Origin: Gautieria morchelliformis
Taxonomy: Eukaryota; Basidiomycota; Agaricomycetes; Gomphales; Gomphaceae
Length of the DNA stretch: 64,000 bases
Direction: 5' to 3'
Assembly (NCBI GenBank): GCA_015179125.1
Contig: WHVA01000242.1
Coordinates: forward strand, 1-64,000
Positions 56,025 to 64,000 of the stretch are shown here, piece by piece (position 1 is the first letter of the stretch; every line of letters begins with the position of its first letter). Made by a program: the position numbers and the translations under genes. Below the pieces are notes generated by a model, which was given only the letters and a program-made list of their open reading frames with translations, had not been told where the DNA came from and searched no databases.

Positions 56025-56052
56025 CCCGTGTGAAGCATGGGTATCCACCTAG
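56025..56052 (+). other. 3'-terminal hairpin and CTAG, unit I
   Basis: Stem CCCGTGT / GCATGGG with loop GAA pairs fully if two G-T wobbles are allowed, followed by TATCCACCTAG. Confidence 0.75.
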
Positions 56053-57520
56053 AGGTAAGGGTTCAACAATCGAGTTAAGTTGGATATCAGAAATCGAGTT
56101 GGAAGGCAGAGGTCAGAGAGACAGAGGCCTTGCAAGTACTTGCTGTGGTAAGAACAGGAAACAGTGCAAAGAGAGTCACATATCAAAGTCAATTATCTGA
56201 TTGCAGAACAGAGGTACACATGACTGGGTTTTATACAAAGAGCTGAGACAACATGTCAGAAGGTAGAGGTAAGCAATTCCAGTGCAAGCAAAAGTAACTA
56301 GGATAAATGGAGTAAGTAACTAATACAGAACAAGAGGAACTACAAGGGGGTGCCGGGTAGAACTAAGAACAATCAATAGGCAAAAGAACAAGGGGAATGT
56401 GGGTCTAATTGATTGTTACGTATTGGAATTCCCGGAGGTCGGAACTGGACGGGACAACAGCTTCAAATTATGTGTTGCACCCCTGATGAACTACCATCCT
56501 AAGTATTTCGGGATTGACTTGCAGATATCGGAGAAGGCAGAAGTCGGGAACAGAGTACTGAGAGTCGAGGTTCGAGGGTCGGAGAACAAAGGTCAGAAGA
56601 GGCGGAAGAGGCGGAGGACACAGGGTCGGGAGCGGAAGGAGACAAGACTAGCAAACTCGCTGTGCTAAGAACAGGAGACAGTGCGAAGGGAATCACATAT
56701 CGAAGTTGATTATCTGATTGTAGGAACGGAGACATACATGAGGGGGTTTAATACAAAGAGCTGAAGCAACAGGTAATGGTATGGTACTAAGCAAATTCTG
56801 GAGAGTGCAGGAATCGGATAGACATACGGGGCAAGTAACTAATACGGAACAATGGGATGACAAGGGGGGTGCAGGGTAGGGTAAGTACAATGGCAAAGAA
56901 CAAGGCAAGTAAGTACAATAGGCCTCGGAAGAAACAGAATTACGGAAATGGTATCTTGCTGTGTTCAGGGTCGAGTAAGGGGGCCGGTATCTGGAGGTGG
57001 CCAGGGGTACTGAAATCACAAGGGTCGAGGTAGAGGGTTGCGGATGGTGCGGATGTTGTGGAATAGAGTTGGAGGTGGTGTGGAGGCGGTGCAGAGGTGG
57101 TGCGGAGGATATGCGGATATGGCGGAGATGGTTGAGGGGAACAGTCGTAACATTGATAGTGGAACAAATGGATCTCCTGATGCTCTGGACTTGCTATGCT
57201 AAGGGTCAAGTAGGGAACGCCGGTGAATAGAGTCAAAAGGGGAAGTATGTGAATAGTAAAGAACAAGGGGATGAAAAGGTCAAAGTGTGGACATTGCAGA
57301 ATAGAGCCAGAGGAGGCATGGAGGTACCAGAGTTGGTCAAGCAGCATGGTCATAACATTACCTACCTTGATGTGTTACTTAGAGCTACTGTCAATCAATA
57401 AGATGCATTTTACTTATCTGAAAGAAAATTTCTTATCCGAATGTGTTTGACTTATCCCAAGTTTGATTTACCCAAGGCGTTTGACTTGCACCCCCGCGCG
57501 AAGCGCGGGTATCCACCTAG
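56053..57520 (+). repeat. Spacer S1: two tandem copies of repeat R plus a Helitron-like 3' end
   Basis: It holds a partial copy of dispersed repeat R (about 56138-56400), a full LTR-like copy (56414-57357) and then the Helitron-like 3' segment (ATTACCTACCTTGATGTG... hairpin 57493-57509, CTAG 57517-57520). It has no head. The whole spacer recurs as S2 at 62188-63680. Confidence 0.7.
57493..57520 (+). other. 3'-terminal hairpin and CTAG at end of S1
   Basis: Perfect stem CCCGCGC / GCGCGGG with loop GAA, then TATCCACCTAG, directly abutting TCTAAGAG of unit III. Confidence 0.82.
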
Positions 57521-57589
57521 TCTAAGAGTGAAACGCGCTCAGTGGGTTGTGGGCGTCGTGCTTATGTCAGGTTTTAGGTCAGCATTGGT

Positions 57590-57750
57590 CAGCTGGCCAA
57601 TCGGACGCGAGCGGCGCAGCCGCGAGCCCTAGGGGCCGGGCCAGGCCAGACCATTGACGCTGCGCAGCAGCGTCCCAGGTCACGTGACCGGTTCGCGTGC
57701 GCTACCAGGGTGGTCCGTGCACGACCCTTCGCTTGGTATAAAGAGAGCGA
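57590..57750 (+). promoter_or_regulatory. Promoter-like head of unit III
   Basis: CCAATCGG near 57597, E-box palindrome GGTCACGTGACC (57678-57689) and TATAAAG (57737-57743). A 44-codon hydrophobic frame starts at 57750 but is not kept in unit V. Confidence 0.65.
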
Positions 57751-58471
57751 TGTTGCAGCCGCACTCCCCACTGGTGTCTTTCTGTGTTCTGGCTGTACTG
57801 GCGGGCTTACTACTGCTTTGGCTTTGCTCTGTGGGTCTCTGTGTGTCTCTGGGCTTCTCTGGGCTTCTCTGCCTTTGGCTGTGAATTGACACCAGCTTCT
57901 GCTTCAATGGCCTGTATATTTTTTCAATATTTTTTCGCAAATAGCTATCAATAAACCTAACTTGCTAACCTTAACAATAGCCAACTTATATATCCTGTAC
58001 ATTTTTCGATATTTTTTCGCAAATAGACATCAATAAATCTAACTGGCTAACCTAACCTCAGCCACCTTAACTATCCTGTAAATTTTTTTGACATTTTTTC
58101 GCAAATGGATATCAATAACCAACAATAGCCAACTCACTATCCTGTACATTTTTTGATATTTTTTCGCAAATAGACATCAATAACTTCTTTGCTCAGTTAA
58201 TAACAACTTCTGTTTTAATGTAGTGTGTTTTTTTTTATCTTTTGTTGAAAAATAAGTATAGATATCAATGAATTATCCTGACTTTGCTAAAATTAATACC
58301 AGCTTCAGGTTACATGTGCTGTACATTTTTTGACATTTTTTTAAAAGGTAGATATCAATAAATTATCCAGGCTTTGCTAAAATTAATAACAACGGCTGGT
58401 TAAATGTGGTTTCTTTTGCTATTTTATTTATGTCTATATATGTCACAAAATAGATACTGATACATGTCCCT

Positions 58472-59085
58472 TATATGTGTGAGGACACGCTACGTGTGGG
58501 ACATGTTATGTGTGGGGACACGCTACGGTGGGGACACGTTACGTGTGGGGACATGCTACCTGTGGGGACACGCTACCTGTGGGGACATGTTACGTGTGGG
58601 GACATGCTACCTGTGAGGACACGCTACCTGTGGGGACATGCTACCTGTGGGGACACGTTACCTGTGGGGACAAGCTACCTGTGAGGACACGTTACGTGTG
58701 GGGACATGCTACCTGTGAGGACACGTTACGTGTGGGGACACGCTACCTGTGAGGACACGTTACGTGTGGGACATGTTATGTGTGGGGACACGTTACGTGT
58801 GAGGACACGCTACCAGGGTGGACACGCTACCGGTGGGGACACGCTACCGGTGGGGACACGCTACCGGTGGGGACACGCTACCGGTGGGGACACGCTACCG
58901 GTGGGGACACGCTACTGTGGGCTACCGGTGGGGACACATTACGTGTGGGACATGCTACCTGTGAGGACACGTTACATGTGGGGACAAGTTATGTGTGGGG
59001 ACATGCTACCTGTGAGGACACGTTACGTGTGGGGACACGCTACCTGTGAGGACACGTTACGTGTGAGGACATGCTATCCAACTGC
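58472..59085 (+). repeat. 17-bp minisatellite, unit III
   Basis: Copies of GGGGACACGCTACCTGT with G/A, C/T and CTACC/TTACG variants. A homogenised block of six nearly identical CTACCGGT-type copies lies at 58808-58920. CpG is well preserved. Confidence 0.85.
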
Positions 59086-59132
59086 ACTTTGGGTCTTCTC
59101 CCATTTCTGATTTTGGTATTGTTTCTGGTTCT

Positions 59133-59408
59133 ATGAGAGTGTCACCGGAGGATCAGCTGGCATATCAATATAACCACATTGTCAAATTCAGGATCCCCAA
59201 GGTCACTATTGGATCTATTTCACAATGCACAACCTTTGAAACTGTGGATTATGACAATAGGCGCAATCTTATAATCTCTGATGATTCAGTCAAGACTATT
59301 ACCACTTTCATGTCTAGAGTCGCTGGGAGGCCCATCCCAGAGGTCGAGAGAGAGTTCTGCATGTTCGGCTATTCCATGGGTGCATACATGATTCATGATA
59401 CTATATGA
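59133..59408 (+). CDS. 91-codon hypothetical ORF carried by unit III
   Basis: The ORF starts MRVSPEDQLAYQYNHIVKFR, includes IGSISQCTTFETVDYDNRRN and ends GYSMGAYMIHDTI. Codon use looks like ordinary coding sequence and is unlike the flanking repeats, so it may be a captured exon. The frame stays open upstream to about 59090. No family is recognised. Confidence 0.4.
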   Translation: MRVSPEDQLAYQYNHIVKFRIPKVTIGSISQCTTFETVDYDNRRNLIISDDSVKTITTFMSRVAGRPIPEVEREFCMFGYSMGAYMIHDTI

Positions 59409-59444
59409 TCAGGGATATATTGTGCATGATCCTATTTACCCCAA

Positions 59445-59543
59445 TGCACTTGACCTTACTGATTCACTTGACCTTACTGATGCATTTGACCTTACCAAGG
59501 CGCTTGACCTGCACCCCCGCGCGAAGCGCGGGTACCCACCTAG
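59445..59543 (+). other. Subterminal 18-bp repeats, hairpin and CTAG, unit III
   Basis: Three copies of CACTTGACCTTACTGATG precede a perfect hairpin (CCCGCGC-GAA-GCGCGGG, 59516-59532) and TACCCACCTAG (CTAG 59540-59543). Confidence 0.8.
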
Positions 59544-59639
59544 TTCCTATAGGTGAAAGCGGCTCGGTGGGTTGTGGGCGTCGTGCTTATGTCAGCTTTT
59601 AGGTCATCAGTTTGTCAGCGGAGCGCGCGAGCGGCGCAG

Positions 59640-59820
59640 CCGCGAGCCAAGAACGCTGCGCAGCATGGTCACGTGACCGTTTGCGTTCCAAATTAGGTCA
59701 GCAGCGAGCGGCGCAGCCGCGAGAGAACGCTGCGCAGTGGTCACGTGACCCGTTCGCGACCAGAGCGCGCATACGCGAGTGTGGTCCGTGCACGACACGC
59801 GTGCACGGTATAAAGGCCGA
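59640..59820 (+). promoter_or_regulatory. Promoter-like head of unit IV
   Basis: GCGGCGCAGCCGC palindromes, E-box GGTCACGTGACC (59739-59750) and TATAAAGG (59809-59816) are kept with the same spacing as in unit I, although the CCAAT segment is replaced. Confidence 0.65.
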
Positions 59821-60159
59821 ACGGTAAGGACATAACGCCAGGAACCTGCCCAACCGGCGATTCCTCTGTCTGCTGTCTGCTATGTGCTCTGTCTGCTCTG
59901 TGCTCTGTGCTGTCTGCTCTGTGCTCTGTCCGCTGTCTGCTCTGTGCTCTGGGTGCTGTCTGCTGTCTGCTCTGTCTGCTGTCTCCTCCTTTAGCTGGCT
60001 GGCTGTCTATGGCTTTGGTTGGCTGACTATCTATTGGTAAGTAATATCTCTTTTTTAATGCATTCCAATGTATTTTATTTGATTTGTGTTTGTAATTTTA
60101 TTGGTTCCTTTTTTTTTATCATATTGTATTCACATTTGCTTTATATTTTTGTTATTTTT

Positions 60160-60760
60160 TTCGAAAATAGATTTAAATAAAATCCCAAGACTGCTGAAAA
60201 AAATGTATTTTGATATATATATTTTTCAGGTTTTTTTCGAAAATAGGCATCAATAAGTTTCTTCTAAAATTAATGGCAATATGTTCTGCTTTTAAATGTG
60301 GTTTGTTTTGTTGTTTTATTTACTGTAAAGCTGCCAGGCACTCCTTCTCTGGCTATACTGGTGGCTGGCTTACTATGGCTTTGGCTGGGCTCTGGGTTTC
60401 TCTGTCAGTCTCTGCGCTTCTCTGGCTTTGGCTGGGCATTAATAACAACTTCTGCTTCAATGTACTGTACTTTGTTGACATTTTTTCGCAGATAGATATT
60501 ATCCTGACTTTATGAAAATTGACAACAGTTGGAGCTTAAATGTACAGTGCATTTTTTTGACATTTTTCAAAAAATACATAATCTTGACTTTGCTAAAATT
60601 AATAACAACTTCAGCTTAAACGTACTGGACATTTGTTTTGAGATAATCCTGACTTTGTTAAAACTAATGACAGCAGCTGCTTAAATATGGCTTCCTTTAC
60701 TATTTTATTTATGTCTGTATATGCCACAAAATAGATATTGATACATGTCCCTGAGTTTGC
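60160..60760 (+). repeat. A/T-rich tandem repeats, unit IV
   Basis: Same repeat family as in unit I, with partial deletion near 60500-60640. A hydrophobic 65-codon frame (60298-60495) parallels 54739-54939 in unit I. Confidence 0.65.
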
Positions 60761-60814
60761 GAAAAGTAAATGATAAGTAACAACCTCTGCTTGCTTCACT
60801 TTGAGGCCCTTGGG

Positions 60815-62050
60815 ATATGCTACACATGCCATTGGGACATGCTACACACACTATGCATGGGGACACGCACGCTATGCATGGAGACACATATGTTATGCAT
60901 GGAGACATGTATGTTAGGCGTGAAGACATGCATGTTAGGTGTGGAGACATGCACGTTAGGCGTGGAGACATGTGTGTTGTGCATGGGGACAAGCATGCTA
61001 TGCTTGGGGACATGCATGTTATGCATAGAGACACACATGTTATGCATGGGGACAAGCATGCTATGCATGGGCACACACACACTATGTATGGGGATGTGCA
61101 CACTATATGGTGGGATACACTATGCTTGGGGACATACTATGCTTGGGGACAGACACACTATGATTGGGGGACACGGTACAAACAAGAGACACACTACGCA
61201 CACTATGCATGGGGAAAAACAAGGGACATTCTATACGTGCTATCCTTGGGGACATGTTATGCATGGGGGACACACTGTGCACACTATACTTGAGGGAGAG
61301 GCTACACACACTATGTGTAGGGAGATGCTACACATGTGGACATGCTATGCATGGGGGACACACATGCTATAATTTAGGGACATGCTACACACAAAATACT
61401 TGAGGGATATGTTATGCATGTGGGACATGCCACACACACTGTACTTGGTGACATGCTGCATGTGGGGACACACTATGCTTGGGGATGGGACACACAGGCT
61501 ATGCATGGGCACACGCACACTATGCATGGGGATGTGCACACTATATGTGGGGACACACTATGCTTGGGGGACACGGTACAAACAAGGGACACACTACAGG
61601 GGAAAACACTACAAATAAGGGACATTCTACACATGCTATACTTGGGGGACACGCTACAAACAAAGGACATGCTATGCACACTATACTTGGGGGACATGTT
61701 ATGCATTGGGGACACACTTTGCACACTATATTTGAGGGAGATGCTACACACTACATGTAGGGACATGCTACACATGTGGACACGCTATGCATGGGGGACA
61801 CACATGCTATAATTTATGGACACACTATGTTTGGGGACATGCTACAAACCAGGGACATGCTATGCATGTGGGACACACCATGCACACTGTACTTGGTGAC
61901 ATGCTACATGTGGAGACACACTATGCATGGAGGACATGCTACGCACACTATACTTGGGGACATGTTATGTGTGCATGTTACAAACCAGGGACACAATAAG
62001 CATGCTATATTCAAGGCTATGCACACTATACTTGGGCACATGCAGACATG
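60815..62050 (+). repeat. 17-bp minisatellite, unit IV
   Basis: Degenerate GGGGACATGCTATGCAT-type copies. Part of the array (about 61470-61760) matches the unit I array almost in order, with another block added before it. Confidence 0.8.
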
Positions 62051-62187
62051 CATAGAGACATTACCTATCTTGATGTGTTACTTATAGCTACTTTCAATTG
62101 CAATGAGATGTGTTTTACTTATCCCAAGTTTGATTTACCCAATGCGTTTGACCTACACCCCCGTGTGAAGCATGGGTATCCACCTAG

Positions 62188-63680
62188 AGGTATGGGGTCA
62201 AGAATTGAGTTAAATTGGATATCAGAAATCGAGTTGGAAGGCAGAGGTCAGAGAGACAGAGGCCTTGCAAGTACTTGCTGTGGTAAGAATAGGAAACAGT
62301 GCAAAGGGAGTCACATATCAAAGTCATTATCTGATTGCAGAATAGAGGCACACATGACTGGGTTTTATACAAAGAGCTGAGACAACATGTCAGAAGGTAG
62401 AGGTAAGCAATTCCAGTGCAAGCAAAAGTAACTAGGATAAATGGAGTAAGTAACTAATACGGAACAAGAGGAACTACAAGGGGGTGCCGGGTGGAACTAA
62501 GAACAATCAATAGGCAAAAGAACAAGGGGAATGTGTGTCTAATTGATTGTTACGTATTGGAATTCCCAGAGGTCGGAACTGGAAAGGACAACGGCTTCAA
62601 CTTATGTGTTGTGCCCCTGATGAACTACCATCCTAAGTATTTCGGGATTGACTTGCGGATATCGGAGAAGGCAGAAGTCGGGAACAGAGTACTGAGAGTC
62701 GAGGTTCAAGGGTCGGAGAACAAAGGTTGGAAGAGGCGGAGGACAGAGGGTCGAGAGCGGAAGGAGACAAGACTAGCAAAACTCGCTGTGCTAAGAACAG
62801 GAGACAGTGCGAAGGGAATCACGTATCGAAGTTGATTATCTGATTGCAGGAACGGAGACATACATGAGGGGGTTTTATACAAAGAGCTGAAGCAACAGGT
62901 AATGGTATGGTACTAAGCAAATTCTGCAGAGTGCAGGAATCGGATAGACATACGGGGCAAGTAACTAATGCGGAACAATGGGATGACAAGGGGGTGCAGG
63001 GTAGGGTAAGTACAATGGCAAAGAACAAGGCAAGTAAGTACAATAGGCCTCGGAAGAAACAGAATTACGGAAATGGTATCTTGCTGTGTTCAGGGTCGAG
63101 TACGGGGGCCGGTATCTGGAGGTGGCCAGGGGTACTGAAATCACAAGGGTCGAGGTAGAGGGTTGCAGATGGTGCGGATGTTGTGGAATAGAGTTCCGCT
63201 CAACCATCTCCACCATATCCGCATATCCTCCGCACCACCTCTGCACCGCCTCCGCACCACCTCCGACAGTCGTAACATTGATAGTGGAACAAATGGATCC
63301 CCTGATGCTCCGGACTTGCTATGCTAAGGGTCAAGTAGGGAAGGCCGGTGAATAGAGTCAAAAGGGAAGTATGTGAATAGTAAAGAACAAGGGGATCAAA
63401 AGGTCAAAGTGTGGACATTGTGGAATAGAGCCAGAGGAGGCATGGAGGTACCAGAGTTGGTCAAGCAGCATGGTCATAACATTACCTACCTTGATGTGTT
63501 ACTTAGAGCTACTTTCAATCAATAAAATGTGTTTTACTTATCTGAATGAAATTTTCTTATCCAAATGTGTTTGACTTATCCCAAGTTTGATTTACCCAAG
63601 GTGTTTGACCTTGCTGATGCGTTTGACCTTACCGAGGCGTTTGACTTGCACCCCCGCGCGAAGCACAGGTATCCACCTAG
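62188..63680 (+). repeat. Spacer S2, copy of S1
   Basis: It repeats S1 in order: a partial R copy, an LTR-like R copy (62548-63477) and the 3' segment with hairpin (63653-63669) and CTAG (63677-63680). Within R, the stretch 63196-63270 is inverted relative to S1 (pyrimidine-rich CCGCACCACCTC in place of purine-rich sequence). The hairpin right arm is GCACAGG, which leaves two mismatches. Confidence 0.7.
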
Positions 63681-64000
63681 TCTAAGAGTTAAACGCGGGG
63701 GTGGGTGGTTGTGGGCCTGCTGACCAATGCTTGGTCATTAGTTTGTCAGCGGCGCAGCCGCGAGCCCCCGGTCTGTTTAGGTCAGCGCCGAGTGGTGCAG
63801 CCGCGAGCTACAAACGCTGCGCAGCAGCGTTCCAGGTCACGTGACCGGTTCGCGACCATACGCGAGTGGTCCGTGCACGACCCTTCGCTTGGTATAAAGA
63901 GAGCGATGCTGCAGAACCGCACTCCCCACTGGTGTCCTCCTGTGTTCTGGCTGTGGTGGGCTTACTACTGCTTTGGCTGGGGTCTTGGTGTCTTTCTGTG
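63681..64000 (+). mobile_element. Helitron-like unit V (type B head), cut by window end
   Basis: TCTAAGAGTTAAACGCGG directly follows CTAG. The E-box (63835-63846) and TATAAAG (63893-63899) match unit III, and the sequence after the TATA box also follows unit III apart from a 2-base insertion. Confidence 0.7.

Larger units (their letters stand above)
53999..56052 (+). mobile_element. Helitron-like unit I (type A head)
   Basis: The unit begins TCTATAGGTGAAAGCGGCTC and ends GTATCCACCTAG, preceded by a hairpin. This 5'-TC / 3'-hairpin-CTAG pattern matches Helitron ends. Inside are a promoter-like head, a CTGTCTGCT microsatellite, A/T-rich tandem repeats, a 17-bp minisatellite and a 3' segment shared with all other units. 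No Rep/helicase ORF is present, so it would be non-autonomous. Confidence 0.7.
57521..59543 (+). mobile_element. Helitron-like unit III (type B head)
   Basis: The unit begins TCTAAGAGTGAAACGCGC directly after the preceding CTAG and ends with a perfect hairpin and TACCCACCTAG. It contains a type B promoter head, A/T-rich tandem repeats, a CpG-rich 17-bp minisatellite and, uniquely, a 91-codon ORF before the 3' segment. It is about 2.0 kb. Confidence 0.72.
59545..62187 (+). mobile_element. Helitron-like unit IV (type A head)
   Basis: It begins TCCTATAGGTGAAAGCGGC one base after the preceding CTAG and closely follows unit I in order and sequence. It ends with the same wobble hairpin (62160-62176) and CTAG at 62184-62187. 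Its minisatellite is about twice as long as in unit I, which explains the extra length. Confidence 0.72.

Noticed and set aside
57750-57884. 44-codon hydrophobic peptide after the TATA box in unit III
   Set aside because: Unit V has a 2-base insertion after three codons that destroys the frame, so selection for a peptide is unlikely.
53999-64000. CRISPR-like array (regular repeats)
   Set aside because: The 17-bp repeats have no unique spacers and the context is eukaryotic.

Overview
The window looks like a transposon-rich, accessory block of a filamentous basidiomycete genome, most likely an agaricomycete. This is inferred from short GT-AG introns of about 50-90 bases, tyrosine-kinase-like (TKL) protein kinases of the type expanded in Agaricomycetes, and the transposon mix: Ty3/gypsy chromovirus, Tad/I-type LINEs, a DIRS-like tyrosine-recombinase retroelement, a Plavaka transposase and Helitron-like ends. 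I cannot fix the genus; Cantharellales is only a weak guess. Most long reading frames are decayed element genes. The best candidates for functional host genes are three paralogous TKL kinase genes.

Layout. 1-2630: 3' part of a gypsy chromovirus with its 3' LTR, inserted into a LINE whose RT/RNase H ORF resumes at 2631 and ends with an oligo(A) tail at 4673. 4674-8490: mostly unassigned, with a few exon-like fragments. 8551-16978: a cluster of repeat-type fungal genes (a Zn2Cys6-like gene, a coiled-coil relic, a spliced gene of unknown function and a large element-type gene), broken by two solo LTRs with perfect 5-bp target duplications. 17049-18333: TKL kinase copy 1. 18880-19690: copia gag plus a 3' LTR. 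21290-27505: a complete LTR element with a 5-bp target duplication whose interior holds fragments of an F-box/WD40 gene and a kinase gene, plus a nested solo LTR. 27950-32930: DIRS-like gag/RT-RNase H/tyrosine recombinase on the minus strand, split by a solo LTR. 33137-37114: LTR relics, a LINE endonuclease fragment and an ORF1-only LINE copy bounded by a 14-bp target duplication. 37403-38083: a BRO1-like pseudogene.

39453-53503 is an inverted segmental duplication. Its two arms, about 3.2-3.3 kb each, carry TKL kinase copies 2 and 3, and the 7.5 kb between them contains a decayed Plavaka transposase.

53999-64000 is the most unusual part: a head-to-tail array of Helitron-like, apparently non-autonomous units. 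Each complete unit starts with a conserved promoter-like head (palindromic E-box, TATA box, and in at least two heads a CCAAT box), continues through A/T-rich tandem repeats and a 17-bp minisatellite, and ends in a GC hairpin followed by CTAG. Two head types alternate, giving a higher-order repeat.

In several elements the stop codons interrupting otherwise readable frames are TGA where CGA (Arg) is expected, which suggests CpG methylation and deamination, or a RIP-like process.
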